Source of the DNA: Tetracladium setigerum
Taxonomy: Eukaryota; Ascomycota; Leotiomycetes; Helotiales
Assembly: GCA_031472005.1 (NCBI GenBank)
Contig: PZJY01000011.1
Span: 248,001 to 312,000, forward strand
Direction of reading: 5' to 3'
Length of the DNA stretch: 64,000 nt
The notes below the pieces were generated by a model. It had not been told where the DNA came from and ran no database searches. It saw nothing but the letters and a program-made list of their open reading frames with translations. Both the position numbers and the translations under genes were made by a program. Below, one piece after another: positions 22,791-34,871 of this stretch (positions within the stretch are counted from its first letter, which is position 1; every line of letters begins with the position of its first letter).

Positions 22791-23359
22791 TTTGAATCGA
22801 TGTATAGCTGTGTACCTGCGAGCTCGAGCAAAGTTATTTTCTAGAGGGCGAACTCGGTGGTTTAAGTAGGCAGCTGAGGTTGATATATGGTTGTGCGGCA
22901 AGTGCCGATTCGCCCACTGCTTTTGCGGCGTTATAGACAGATGATCAACTGACCAAGATGTCGCACTAGCAGAAAACGGTTACACAGCATGGGCTGAGCA
23001 GCGAAACGAAGCTACCAATCAATCTGCTGCTCACTTTGTCTTATATGCTTTATGATTAAGTTTGTATTTCCTTACAGTACCTCATTCCTTTGGTACTTCT
23101 CCTCCACTCCCTGCCGTCGTTTCTATACTGCACGGAATTATAATCAATTATTTTCATAACCCAACCGCTGCACACTGGAGAAATGACTAAAGAGTGAGGA
23201 CTGCCTTCAAGAAATTAAATATATTATAAGAAGATACATACTGACTCGTACGTCGAATTGCCAAGAAAGTTTAAAAGAAATCTCGAACGAATATCCTAAA
23301 CTCCATTCAAAGAATTCTGCGCTGGAAAAACATTCCCTAACACGAAGAGATTAGCAATT
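22791..23359. other. Intergenic: HET promoter and 3' flank of phosphodiesterase gene
   Basis: No supported gene. The reading frame of the HET start extends upstream to another Met at 22901, but the conserved family start is at 22790. Confidence 0.45.
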
Positions 23360-24320
23360 TTATCCCCTTTCAAATTTCTGCAGAATAAACGCACCTCTAT
23401 TGAACCTATCAACCAAAACAGCCTTCGGTTTCCGTCCCCACTTCCCTTTACAAACATCCACCTGAGCTCCAATACTTCCCTTTCCAGTAGGAGCATTTGT
23501 TCTCGGCAGTAAAATCTCATTCGGAATGAAGATATCACCAATCTTGACCTGCAAGAAATGGTTTACAATATACATTAACCCGTCACCATTGGAGCCAGAA
23601 GGCCGATCCAGATTGCAGGACGAAAAGTCCGGGTCGGTATTTTCGAAGGGCGTTTCGAAGAAATATTGGAATTCGTCAAGAATGTATGGAACGTGATTTG
23701 TGTCCGCATTATAGTCTGCGAGGCTGTTAGAATAAGAGACGGTGGACCTTGGGGTTGACGAACCAAGAAACATTACTAGGCGAGTATTTCCCATGATGAG
23801 TTGTTGGAGGGTGGGCCATTCTGGTATTGAGAGCCTTTTAGGTGGAGTATATACGTGCTTTTCGAGGCCCGATTGCTTCATTGCGTCTCCGTACTTATTG
23901 ACCTCGACGCGGTCGGCATTCGTCAAAAGCAGTGTGACCTAGGAGATTTTATTAAGCAATGCATTCAAAACAAGTTCATTTTATACACACCACTTCGTTT
24001 GGATTTGTGTCCATCCACTGCCTAATCGTAGACAAATAATCCGTCGCTGGCCCTGCATCAAACAAGACACAATTCGTGTGACACATCCGTAGAGCGTTGT
24101 TTTCCCAGTGACTCTGTGCCTGAAGAAATCGTATTCCAGCATCCAACTGTTGTGTCACTGTCCAATCTTGGTTTGCAGTTGGCACTACACCCACAAAAGC
24201 GGAATTGTGCGTGCCAATTTGCGAAACCTCTGACCATGGTCGAGCACACAAGGCTGCATTACCGTTGCATGCTCCAGGAACGGCCGGAGGCTTGGATGGG
24301 CTTGATATTAATGATCCCAT
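23360..24320 (-). CDS. PLC-like phosphodiesterase (PI-PLC X/GDPD superfamily TIM barrel)
   Basis: Exons 23991-24320 and 23360-23938 with a 52-nt intron (GTGTGT...CCTAG); 302 residues. Start at MGSLISSPSK; the frame is open further upstream, but sequence before this Met lacks family resemblance. Motifs: ACNGNAALCARPWSEVSQIG, GTHNSAF (first catalytic His), LDAGIRFLQAQSHW, MCHTNCVLFDAG (second His region), RQWMDTNPNEVVTLLLTNAD, GNTRLVMFLG, and a C-terminal CNLDRPSGSNGDGLMYIVNHFLQVKIG. This matches fungal secreted or cytosolic PLC-like phosphodiesterases related to the PI-PLC X domain; the natural substrate is unknown. No classical signal peptide is seen from this start. Confidence 0.82.
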
Positions 24321-26267
24321 TTTGATATATTTTCTATAATTCTCGAATGGTTGAAAAGAGGGACAAACGAAAAAAATGAGCGTGAAATCGTGAGAATATA
24401 TAAAACACAAGAAAAAAGTCCCACGAGACATCAGCGGGACATGACCCTGTCTTATGAATTGAGCACCAGACAACCCCTTCCATTTATAACTCCCACGACC
24501 TGTGAGCTTCCAAAAGAAGGCCACAAGGCCGATAGATTCCCACTGGGATATCAATCCTTTCGCTGACAGGAGGTTTGGCAGCTGGGCCAAATCTACACAT
24601 TGCATGAAGCGGCACTTGAAACATGTGCCTCGGCGAGGACGTTCTGAGACATGATTGGAGAATGCTTGAACCAGCTGAAAGCCAAGAACCAAAACAGACA
24701 ACAACCTTCTCGAATGAGAAGTTCTCAAAAGGAAGATGTGCCTAGAACCTTGTAGGAAACAAATTCATTCACATCTGTTATTGATTCATTCGGCAATTGA
24801 GGCGTGCGAGGGACTGAGAAGCCATTCGTGCGTTGATGTTCGCATTTCGGAGGGAAGATATCTTGCATCGTGAAAGAGGTGTCATAGGCTCTTCCCAAAT
24901 TTTCGGCAGATAAGTTGTTTATCAGCTGAATCCAGGAAGAGGAAGAAATCTGAATGTATCTGGGGCTAATCGAGGTTGATGTTTGGTGAAAAGGGACAGA
25001 GGAATTTGCAGGGAATCACATCAACCCCTGAAAAGCAGGACACTGCAGATCACGTGTCGCTACAGTATCAGCTTATGAATTGAGCTATATCTTTTCCATC
25101 AGTGCCCCAACTCAGAAAACTTACCATCGGACTTGCGAAGGTATCTTGATAGCGATAGCTAAGTACTCAGAGCTTTGCGCGTAAATTTATCAAGAGGTTG
25201 TACAGTACTGTACAAGTTGAATGACCAACGCTCAGGTGTCAAATGCCAGTATTGTCCATGTGCCGTTGAGAGACATGGAGAGAATCTACGATCTTGCGGG
25301 CTTTATTTCATGCTTGTATCCTAGTACTGTCTCCTCTCGAACCTGCCTATCCTATTCCTAACGAATTTTTCTCGATTTCTCCACGGGTTACGATTGAAAA
25401 TTGCAACGCTCTTGACCAGGAGAAAAGCCGATGCAACTCGTCAGAGATGGATTTAATTTTGTTCGTTGCTCCCAAACATGGACGGACGCATCTTTTAATA
25501 TTGTTCGGATCATGGAAGAATGTTATTTTACTGGAAGTGTCTTGCTGAGAAGTTCCTTCTGACTGCACGATACGCAAGACGGACTATGCCGTCTCTGTTG
25601 GTAGAACAGTACGATTGCAACTGATTCACTTGGTGCCAAAGGGAGACAGTACGGTCCAAGATATACTGCTATATTCCTGGTGTTGTAACGTCTAAAGAAC
25701 CGGATAATCAGTGGCCTGGAAGAAGGTTATATACACTCAAAAGGGGTGAATCGCGTGATAACTGTGTTGGTTCAGCTATCACCCCCTACCAAAGCGTAAC
25801 TGAGCGTACCACAGCTCCGATGCGCTACAGCATCTGACCACTAACTACTGAATACAATTTATAGCTAACGATTCATCTGGAGTGTTATTCCAACAGTCTC
25901 GTCATTGTCGCGTTTAATTCCAAAGCAAAAGTTCTGGATGCGATTAGACAACCGATGTGGCATTCTAGTAAGTCAAATGTATCGTGAGAAATCTCCCACA
26001 CTTATCGATAATCCTTGTTGCCATTGAACGACAACAAAAGTTAGTGCCGGAAGATGTGTTTCCTATCACCGAATAACAACAATCAAGAGGAATAATCACA
26101 GGATGAAAGCCATGTAATTATGCGAGTAGTCCAGAACAATATACATGAGAAGAAAATTTCCTTCAAGAAACACCCTTTTACGTATCCCGCCAGTTGCATA
26201 GTAGATCAACAAATTCAACATGATGACCACCTCTGTTAACAAGCTCGACGTAAGGTGAGCATCCACC
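24321..26267. other. Intergenic, 1.9 kb
   Basis: No supported gene. The open frame continues upstream of the phosphodiesterase start to 24728 but has no recognisable domain. 25200-25215 contains TACAGTACTGTACAAG. Confidence 0.45.
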
Positions 26268-27657
26268 TTAAATTCGATACGCCTTGAATTTGATAATAGG
26301 ATTATCGGCCCTGCTACCGCAAAACGTACTATCAGCTGACGCGAGGTGAATGTACCCATTTGTAGCCCCACACTGAATCCAGGAGTTGATGGGTGTTGCA
26401 CTCTGTCCTGCAAATGACGCTGTACAAACGAAGTAATCGTTTGAATCGATCACACAGTTCATTGGCTGTTGATCTTGGGCGGTGCCGCCGGATGGCGGGA
26501 AGCGAACGTGGCCAAAATCGTTACTGTACCTCGAAAATCTCAAGAGGACACCAGGTTGACCGACAATGGATGGTATCCCCCTCCGCGAGGTAGCACCCAC
26601 TGGATAGCTGGTTTACTTGTATCGGACGGATCTCCATTCTCAAAGATGAAGGGAGCGGTGCCGTCGATGAAACCAATGGATGATACCTTTCGATTTGTCT
26701 GGACAACACGGAGCGTGAATGTTTCAATTGGAGCCATGCTTGTGGTTGTTGTTGTGGTGGTTGTAGTTGTTGTAGTAGTCTAGATAATCAGAGTTAGCAA
26801 ATGTCAATTGTTTTACAAACAAAAAGTGTTGGAGAAATCAATTCCACAAGAAACACCACTTACGGTAGTGGTAGTAGTTGTAGGAGGTTGAGTGGTAGTA
26901 GTCATAGTAGTGGTGGTAGTAGTAGTGGTGGTTGGCGCCGTGGTAGTTGTAGTCTAGATATGTAAAAAGTAAGCAAATTTGAAATGTTTTGCAAACAAAA
27001 GTTGCTGGTAAAATCAATGCGAGGAGAGATATCACTTACGGTAGTAGTGGTAACTGGCGAAGTAACCTTCTTTGCACCCCAATCTCCTGCATTGCTGCGT
27101 TCGCTGGTGTCACCACTCTTCAGGTAGCATACTCTGGAGTCCTTGTGCCAAGTTGATTTCAAACACAATTTCTCTGCAGCACACTCTTCGAGACATGCCT
27201 CGATGGTGGCAACACCATAAACAGCTCGGAGATCCCCACCAAAATAATCCAGTCCACAGCTATACTCGAAGCGAATTCCGCTGGCGCTGGTGTAAGTAGC
27301 ACCTGTTGGGCAAGACCCAGCAGCCGGAGGAGCGGGTGCAACTGGCTGTCTGCAAACAACTCCGTCGACAGAGCTGCTGCTTGATGGGCCATTGAGAGCG
27401 GACTTGAGGTAGCAGTAGCTATTGGCTTTGTTGTACTGTGCTGTAAGACAGCGTGCATCTTGATTGCAAGCAAGAGCACAGTCTTGAAAAGAGGCAGTTT
27501 GAAGGGAATTGAAATCACCACCGTAGCGATCAGTACCGCACTCCTGGGTGCATGTCGTTCCGGAAATAATCGCACCAGATTGGCAAGGAGCAGCTGCTGG
27601 AGCAGTAAGGACAGTGGTGAGGCTGAGAGCCGAAGTCAACAAAAGAAGACGTAACAT
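26268..27657 (-). CDS. Secreted PAN/Apple-like protein with Thr-rich linker; one apparent frameshift
   Basis: Exons 27040-27657, 26864-26953 and 26268-26779, about 406 residues. A signal peptide (LRLLLLTSALSLTTVLTAPA) precedes two PAN/Apple-like modules, CGTDRYGGDFNSLQTASFQDC...CYLKS and CGLDYFGGDLRAVYGVATIEAC...CYLKSG, each with the Y/FGGD and YLKS signature; such domains bind carbohydrate or protein. The linker is almost pure Thr, spread over three exons, and is probably O-glycosylated. The C-terminal domain (APIETFTLRVVQTNRKVSSI...CTASFAGQSATPINSWIQCG) is unfamiliar. One base is missing in the C5 run at 26577-26581 (plus letters). The two introns are homologous to each other, implying an exon-plus-intron duplication. 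Probable role at the cell surface. Confidence 0.78.
26780..27039 (-). repeat. Tandemly duplicated intron-exon unit
   Basis: Introns 26954-27039 (86 nt) and 26780-26863 (84 nt) align over their full length: GTAAGTG...ATTGATTT...ACTTTTTGTTTG.AAAACA...CATTTGCT.A...TCTAGACTAC. The 90-nt Thr-coding exon lies between them. This indicates duplication of one intron together with flanking Thr codons. Confidence 0.75.
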
Positions 27658-30336
27658 CTTGAAGAAGGAGAGTGATTCTGGGTTGAAAACCGAGGTTGGG
27701 TTGAAGGAGTGTGAAGGATGTTTTCTAGCAGGGGATGGGATGGGGATGAAACTGCCATTATATACATTTCCAAAGATTACACGGAAAGAGTCCAGGCAGC
27801 GAGACTGAGATCTCCCAAATGTCACTTTTGCATGTATCAAATCATACCTCAAGATTTAACTTGTAGCTTTGGGAGCAAAAAGTCCCTTGTGACGCTACAG
27901 TTGCCTTTGAGAACAAGGCGTAAGCCACAATACAGGTTAGTACCTGCGAACAGATCTGAACAGATTAGCTTCAAGCCACAAGTTGCACTGACATCTTCCA
28001 ATCTATTTCCACAAACAAGTCTTAGGCGTTAAATTCCGCCCCAATTTGATTGACAACATGAATGATCCAGCAAAGAGTCTACACAAGCGTCAAGTGGCTT
28101 GATTTCACTCACAAAAGACATCCGGAATGGGATTTGTGTTCCAGATAAGGAAAAGAATAGAATCTAGATTCGTCGGTTGTGAGTTGTGCACATGGAGTTT
28201 TGGAAGTCGCTGGCTGACTTTTAAATTAAAAGAAAGTATAGTCTGGTGGGGGGACTTTGTGTCGAAGGTGATACTGGGATCGATCTGGGCACATGCGTGG
28301 ACGTCAACACTTCGGCCATATACTATAAGATATAATTTCAATATTTACAAAACTATACTGGTCAGTAAGTGAGATTCTCTCTATCAGTTGACATTTTCTA
28401 TTTATTTTTGCTACTTCTTGGCGTTGAGAAAACGATGTTTTCTTCGAAAGAATAGTTGTCCGAAATCGGTTGCTTCTGTCAATAGTGGAAAGCTAGACAT
28501 TGGTTTAGGCTCCACTGATTTAAGTTTCACTGACGTTTAAAACTTTCTTCTTTCACTACTGTACTATACATTTCGAGGTTGCCGCACAGTGCGTCATGGT
28601 GAATTTTGAGTTGCGGCTGCTCACCAGTTTGCCAAATGTCGCAGCGTCGAAGGGTCTCGCCTACCAAGCTGGTCTAGTAAAAATGTCAACAATTTCGCTT
28701 TGTAGCCAATAGTGGTTGATAAGCCACGTTTTTGACCGACACGCTTCAGCCGCAACCCAATACATGGGGAAATATTGGGAAATTTAATTGATGGGCGAGA
28801 TCGTGAGATGGAAGTACTTAGGCTACGTCCATTCTTAATATTGTGGCGCATTCTACGCAGGGTTTTATGCTTTTGTGATTGCAACATAGTGTCGATGAGA
28901 TTTTCACAATGGGTGGGCGGAAGGGGATCTCTGGCTTGTCGTGATGTTGAGCAAATCGCCTGCCGAGAACTCTCATTTACAGTGATCCTAAAGTTCGATC
29001 GTTCAATTTGCTCAACTAAACGCTATCTATCAAGGGTAAGGCCATGCAGCAATTGTGACATCCATTCAAGTTAATGTAGCACCCTTCAAACAAATGACAT
29101 ACATGAGAGTGCCCACTTTGTATTTACTGCACTTTCTCCACATTAATCACATTTTTTTGTCAAATTCTGGACTGTATTTCTCGTTTGTGAGATAGCGCTT
29201 GAGTTTTGCAATGAGTTCTCGCTGCCTTTCCGGTATCATCGAACACCCTCAATAGCACTAAGATATCCCGCGTTTATAAAGACGACAGTGAGTTCGGGAC
29301 TGGCTGCTATGTTAATACCAGCAAGAAGAAATGGATGGTGGACTTTTAAGGGACTACCGATCGTTGTGCGAAGCCGTTCGCTTGATTATTAGAAGAATGC
29401 ATGCGAAACTCGCAAAGCGGAATCATTTTATCTATGTTTCGAGAAGAAGTCTGAATCGATTCTCTACATGGACATCTCCAATTGAAATATGTCAACCAGT
29501 GCAATTGATAATTAGAGACTAGTGGAGAAACCAACAAGTGAGTGTTGCGCTGGTTGTATGAAAATGTGGTGCTGTGGAGGGATAAGGGAAGAGTCGGAAA
29601 AAAAGACATTGATGTGGAGAGAAGTCGGTGGTATTTTATTTCTTGAATGGAGCAGTCCGAAGAAACGCGCTAAGATTATTGTTCTCCCGGACATGAGCGA
29701 AATAAATGGGTTGTCCGGTTGCAAACGAGGTTAAGGCCGTGAAACTTTTACTTGACCGGCTAAATATTCCATAACATATAATATATTGATATAAAAAACG
29801 TCATTAGTTCATGTAATTATAATACTATGAAATGACAATACCTTGTTTGCTATATGTACTAGGACAAACTGATTGCAATTAAACTTAAGAGGTTTGGTAA
29901 CGTCTTGGGATTAATCTTGACACTCGCTTAACCCCTCACCACGTCCTTCATACGACAGTAAACAAGAAGTAATTACAAAACATACAGACTCTCTTCAAAT
30001 AGACGCCTAAATCAACGACCACCTTCCACAACTGGAATGCTGTTGGCAGCTGAACCAGGAGAAAGAACGAAGTTCACTGCCATGTTCGCCAATATCTCCG
30101 TAGCAATTGGCTATCGATACGAACTTCGTAAAACACGTGTAAGGATAATCTTGTTTACATCGGCTCCCACCTGATTTTACGTAGTTTTGGTGGGAGGAGA
30201 GGAAAGGGTGATAAAAGAGCCGTGGTGCTTTCAGTGTTTCACAAAAGCTACTTAAGAAAAGTATTTTGCCAGTCTAAACCAAACTAGAAGAACTTTTACT
30301 CAATTATTAGTTTCCTGCTCCAAAGTACAAATCAAT
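27658..30336. other. Intergenic, 2.7 kb
   Basis: No supported gene on either strand. Short ORFs lack domains or coding-like composition. 29755-29900 is strongly AT-rich. The last 100 bp before 30337 look like the methyltransferase 5'UTR. Confidence 0.45.
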
Positions 30337-31786
30337 ATGGCAATCCAATCACCAACCCTCGACTCCCTTGCGAGCACAATTTTACAGTCGGCGTCCATTC
30401 TTACAAGTTTACTTGAAAAACACAACCTTGCTCAACCTTCCTTCGCTCCAGGCTCACTTCGAAACTGGGACATTCCAGATGGAGAACTTCAGATGGCAAG
30501 AATGGCACTCATTGAAGCCGCAGAGAACATTTTACACCTTACCAATGGACCAGCAGATTATATCAGGATGACTGTCCTGCAAGTAAGAGACTCTCCCTTC
30601 GTTTCTCTCGAAAATGTATTTAATTCTGAGATCTGAAATTAGAGCAAGTTCGACGCCGCGGTTATCGGTATTCTTTCAGAATGGCAAGTGTATGATGCAG
30701 TTCCGTTAGAGGGATCAATCACCTACGCCGACCTTGCCGCAAAAGTGAACGTCCCAGAAAGTCGTCTGAGGAGAGTCATCCACTATGCTCTCAATAATCA
30801 TATATTTGTTGCGTCGGGGCCGGGAAGTATCGCGCATAGTGCGACTTCTGCAGAAGTTCTTCTCGATCCCTTCGTTCACGGCTGGATTGAACACAACATT
30901 TTCGAGGTAGGACCCGCTGCGCTGAAAATTCCCGAGGCCGTTAAAAAGTTCGGCAACAGCGAGGAACCGGATCACGCTGGAGCTGCAATGGCTTTGCCCA
31001 TCGAGGATGGATATTTCGTTTGGATGGAAAAGGACGGGGTTGGCGAACCAAGTGAGGAGATTGTGGGGGGTAAAATTGTGAAAAGTGATAGGACGAGAGG
31101 GTATAGAAATCGGCGATTTGGTGCGGCAATGCATTCTATGATGACAGGCGGTCTCCACGCCGCTGCACACGTAAACAATGGATTTGACTGGGAGGCTCTA
31201 GGCAAAGGAACAGTGGTCGACGTAAGTTTCCTTGCCAATCTGAGAAGAAACGAGCAAGTACTGATGAGTGTTCCAGGTTGGCGGGTCGAAAGGCCATGTC
31301 TCTCTTGAGATTGCACAACAACATCCAAATTTGAACATAGTGGTCCAGGACTTTGAATCACTCCGAGGCAGCTTCAACCAAACCATTCCACAAGATCTCA
31401 AATCTCGCGTCTCTTTCCAAGCCCACGACTTCTTCACTCCACAGCCAACACCAGCGGACGTATATCTTTTGAAATTCATTCTTCACGACTGGTCCGACCA
31501 CAAATCTGTGGAAATCATCCGCAATCTCGTGACTGCCATGAAATCTGGGAATCGAATTGTGATCATGGAGATGATTATGCCCGAGATTGGGGAGGGACCC
31601 CACTTGGTGAATAAGATGATGACTGCTGTAGATTTGCAAATGATGTCCCTCTTGAACTCAAAGGAGAGAACGAAGAGTGATTGGGAAAAGCTGGTCAAGA
31701 TGGCGGATGATAGATTGGTTGTCAAGGCTGTTAGACAACCTCCTGGGGGTGCAGCTCATATGATTGAGGTCGTGTTTGAGGAATGA
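30337..31786 (+). CDS. SAM-dependent O-methyltransferase (COMT-like, fungal secondary-metabolite type)
   Basis: Exons 30337-30582, 30643-31221 and 31277-31786; introns of 60 and 55 nt; 444 residues. The N-terminal half is the winged-helix dimerisation domain (AVIGILSEWQVYDAVPLEGSITYADLA, LRRVIHYALNNHIF). The C-terminal Rossmann domain carries SAM motif I (TVVDVGGSKGHVSLEIA), VVQDFESL, and the COMT signature LLKFILHDWSDHKSVEIIRN, with the His of FILHDW as the expected catalytic base, then MEMIMPE and the family C-terminus. It would methylate a hydroxyl on a small phenolic or polyketide. No polyketide synthase, P450 or other cluster gene is next to it, so the substrate is unknown. Confidence 0.88.
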
Positions 31787-32332
31787 CAGGAGTTTGTGCG
31801 AGGAAGTATGGAAACTTCGTGAGCTGTAGAGGAATCAGGATAAGAACCAGGCAGTAAGACCTAACCTAGGTATCTGTACCAGCAGAGTTACAAGCGAGAA
31901 CTGTGTAGTCAACTTTGTGAGCATTGATTAACAATCATGAAAGAGGCATTGCAAAAACAATCGGGTCGAACGTTAACATTGGAATGCTCAACGCCGGTGT
32001 GAGAAATGAATTTGGGCAATTCCTGAGGCTCATTCTCTTTGGTGACTGCAAGCAATGATAATTAGATATTCTACAGTACCAAATACCAAAATTAAGAAGT
32101 TCAAGATGTCGTGATATTTTGTGATGATTGTGATGGTCTTCGAGGGTGTGATGATGAGAAAAATACGAAAACGAGGAGGCTGTTTCTCGCTCTCGCGCTC
32201 CAAAATACGGCAGCCTTTAAACTCCAGCACGGCAAACCCATCTTTTGGTGATCGTTCTTCACCAAAACTCTCAACCATAACAACCTCTCAGACAAATCCC
32301 CCAATCCTCGGAATCACCTCCCTGTCGCCAAA
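31787..32332. other. Intergenic
   Basis: 3' flank of the methyltransferase gene and promoter of the HTH-HD gene. No gene seen. Confidence 0.45.
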
Positions 32333-33559
32333 ATGTCAGAGGCTGGTTCAGCGAGCCCGCCAGGTACAGTCCTCGATGACAATCTACCGCCAGCCAAACG
32401 CAGACCTGGCCGACCTGAATCCGTCCCTCTGGAACCCTACAAGGACCTCATCATCCAACTCTTCTCCACCGACAATGTCCCAATTATCGACATTTCTCGC
32501 AGGCTGAATATCGACCACGGTCTCGATATCTCCGAACGTACTATCTCGCGTCGTTTGACAGCATGGGGTGTCCCGCGGAAGAAGTTGCGCGTGCCAGCAT
32601 CGCAGGATTTGAGGGATAGACTACTTTATCACTACAACAAGAATTTGAATGATGAACAAATTACGGTGGAGCTAGTCAAGGAGGGGTTCGATATCAAAAC
32701 CCGGAACCTATCAAGGCTCAGGCAGAAGTTGGGCATGCGCAGACGAAGCAAATACCCCGAGTTCAGAGAGTTCTCAGAGGAAGGAGAGGATGTGCTGCCG
32801 AGTGCACAACTTGCTGCTGAGTCTGGACAAGTTCTCTTGCCGGGTCCGAGGCAGAGCCCAAAGAAGAAGAAAGCGTCCAAGCCGAAGAAAAATACACACA
32901 ATGCTGCTCTTATCCCCAAGGTCTCGGGGTTCGTGGAGAAGTACATGGCGAAATACGATGGCAGTCATGATTTCAATCACATTCGACGAGTGGTTGGTCT
33001 GGCGCATTTGATTTACAAGGAGATTCTCAAGGATGCTGAAGAGGAGGAACTGGAAGAGCCTGACCTAGATTTACATGTTATTACCTTGGCTGCTTTGCTG
33101 CATGATGTGGGAGACAAGAAATATCTGGAGCCAGGACAAGATGGCAACACACTTGTTCTTGCTACCCTTTTGAGTTTTGGCGCCCCGGAGGATCTGGCCA
33201 TCAAGGTGCAACGTATCGTACTAGGCGTGTCCTACAGTACAGAGATCAAGGATCCGAGTACCACACTCTCGCTCATCCAGAAGTATCCTGAGCTAGCTGT
33301 TGTGCAGGACGCCGATCGATTGGATGCAATTGGTGCTGTTGGTATCGGAAGAACTTTCACCTTTGGTGGTGCAAAGGGAGCTAGACACATGGGGGAGACA
33401 ATTGAGCACTTCGGGGACAAGTTGGAGCGCCTGGAAAGCTTAATGAAGACTGGTCCCGGTAGAAGACTGGCTAGAGAGAGAACAGAAAGATTGCTGGTCT
33501 TCAAGGGTTGGTGGGAAGAAGAGCAAAGAGAGGCGGAGGGTATTCTGAGACGCACATGA
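32333..33559 (+). CDS. HD-domain metal-dependent phosphohydrolase with two N-terminal HTH-like modules
   Basis: Intronless, 408 residues; the start follows CGCCAAA. Residues about 33-88 (DLIIQLFSTDNVPIIDISRRL...RTISRRLTAWGV) and 94-135 (LRDRLLYHYNKNLNDEQITVELV...NLSRLRQKLGM) are two helix-turn-helix-like units of the kind seen in fungal Clr5-type domains. A basic Lys/Pro linker follows (KKKKASKPKK). The C-terminal half is an HD hydrolase: SHDFNHIRRVVGLAHLIYKE (first metal His), LAALLHDVGDKKY (HD motif) and VQDADRLDAIGA (distal Asp), all ligands present. HD enzymes of this YedJ-like group hydrolyse phosphate esters of nucleotides or nucleic acids. The fusion suggests a hydrolase recruited to DNA or RNA; this is inference. 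Confidence 0.82.
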   Translation: MSEAGSASPPGTVLDDNLPPAKRRPGRPESVPLEPYKDLIIQLFSTDNVPIIDISRRLNIDHGLDISERTISRRLTAWGVPRKKLRVPASQDLRDRLLYHYNKNLNDEQITVELVKEGFDIKTRNLSRLRQKLGMRRRSKYPEFREFSEEGEDVLPSAQLAAESGQVLLPGPRQSPKKKKASKPKKNTHNAALIPKVSGFVEKYMAKYDGSHDFNHIRRVVGLAHLIYKEILKDAEEEELEEPDLDLHVITLAALLHDVGDKKYLEPGQDGNTLVLATLLSFGAPEDLAIKVQRIVLGVSYSTEIKDPSTTLSLIQKYPELAVVQDADRLDAIGAVGIGRTFTFGGAKGARHMGETIEHFGDKLERLESLMKTGPGRRLARERTERLLVFKGWWEEEQREAEGILRRT

Positions 33560-34005
33560 AGAGTTATTGCCTTTCTCTGGTTGGAGTTTGGAGGGAGCAA
33601 AAGCAATCGTTTGATACCCATTCATAGCAGCTGTTGTTACTTATTCTGTTCTTTTCGCGTTTTCTTTTTGGTCTCATTTACTATATAGAACATGCCTGTC
33701 CTTGCTGCTTACATACGGCATTACACCTTACCTTGCATAACGACATCGTACAGGTGATCCACCGAGGGCGGACCAAAATGGCTATCTCACCTCACGTCAG
33801 ATACTAGTACTTCAGAGTGTTTCTCATGTCCTTATAAAATCACCTTTTCTTCAAGTTTTTAAGAATGTCTATCTGTCTTCATTTACTGATTTCCCCCTGA
33901 ATTGGTGATCCTATTACTTCTCTACCACACCTCGTCGCTTAATCCTATCGCAACGGCAAACAAGCAAACAAACAAGCAAGCAAGCAACCGTCACCACACA
34001 ACATC
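33560..34005. other. Intergenic
   Basis: 3' flank and promoter. A run of AAGCAAGCAAACAAACAAGC-type repeats lies at 33957-33985. No gene seen. Confidence 0.45.
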
Positions 34006-34629
34006 ATGCACCCCCAAACCTCCAATTTAGTACTCACACCCAGTCCAAGAATAGACGATCATTTCATCAAACCGTCCTCCCCGAACCCGCAAACACTCAC
34101 AACCCTCCCACCAGAAATTCTCCACCTAATCCTCATCCACCTTCCCTCAAGCTCCACCACAAACCTCCGCCTGACATCAACCTTCTTCTCGCACTCTCCC
34201 ATTCTATACACTCGCGTATTCTCACCCCTCCTCAAAACATGGCTCTCTCCAACGCAATCCCACAGAATGATCAGTTCAGTAGCAAGCAATCTCACCGATC
34301 GACCAGCCGTCATGTGGTCGCCGTGGGTTCTCGAAGAACAGATGAATAAGGATATTGAGACGGCTTTGTTACTTGGTGAGAACGATCCAGGGAATGTTGA
34401 GAGAGTGGCTAGTGAGGAGGTGTTTTTGGGGATTGTTTGGAGATTGGTGCTTGGGTGGGAGTTTTTGAGGGAGGGTCGTGATGATGCGGAAGGGAAAGGA
34501 TCTTTAAGTATGTCTAATTTTGCGGAGAGGAGTGGGAAGGTGGAGTTTACCGAGAAGAGGTTGAGGATGGGGCACTCGAGGTTTTTGCTCTATCGGAAGA
34601 TGACAAGCGAGGAGGAGGATAAGTGGTGA
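34006..34629 (+). CDS. F-box-like hypothetical protein
   Basis: Single exon, 207 residues, start in ACATCATGC. Residues about 34-60 (LTTLPPEILHLILIHLPSSS...LRLTSTFFSHSPILY) match an F-box-like helix bundle, the Skp1-binding part of SCF ubiquitin ligases. The rest (VMWSPWVLEEQMNKDIETALLLGEND, FLGIVWRLVLGWEFLREG) has no known repeat domain. Possibly a short substrate adaptor. Codon use changes from C-ending in the first half to G/T-ending in the second, with no break in frame. Confidence 0.65.
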   Translation: MHPQTSNLVLTPSPRIDDHFIKPSSPNPQTLTTLPPEILHLILIHLPSSSTTNLRLTSTFFSHSPILYTRVFSPLLKTWLSPTQSHRMISSVASNLTDRPAVMWSPWVLEEQMNKDIETALLLGENDPGNVERVASEEVFLGIVWRLVLGWEFLREGRDDAEGKGSLSMSNFAERSGKVEFTEKRLRMGHSRFLLYRKMTSEEEDKW

Positions 34630-34871
34630 CTCGATGTGGAGGCAGGTTGTATGCATCTGCTTCCAATCCTTGATATCTGGAGTGTAGGATTAACGTTGGG
34701 TGTGTGTTCTGTACTTGGAGGGCTGATGGTTTTGACTTCTTAAGGACTATCGGACTCAAGTCTGCAAAAAAGATTGGAAGAGGAAAATATTTTGTTCCTT
34801 TATTACATGTTCAAATTCATTTTTATAAAAGTATAAGATCGTCCGTGCGATCTTTCGAATTAATCACTACT

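Noticed and set aside
24321..24728. Extended N-terminus of the phosphodiesterase (about 136 extra residues)
   Set aside because: No family similarity or signal peptide; the MGSLISSP start matches the expected beginning of the domain.
28621..28887. 88-codon minus-strand ORF as a transposase remnant
   Set aside because: Basic composition only; no DDE or HTH motif could be identified.
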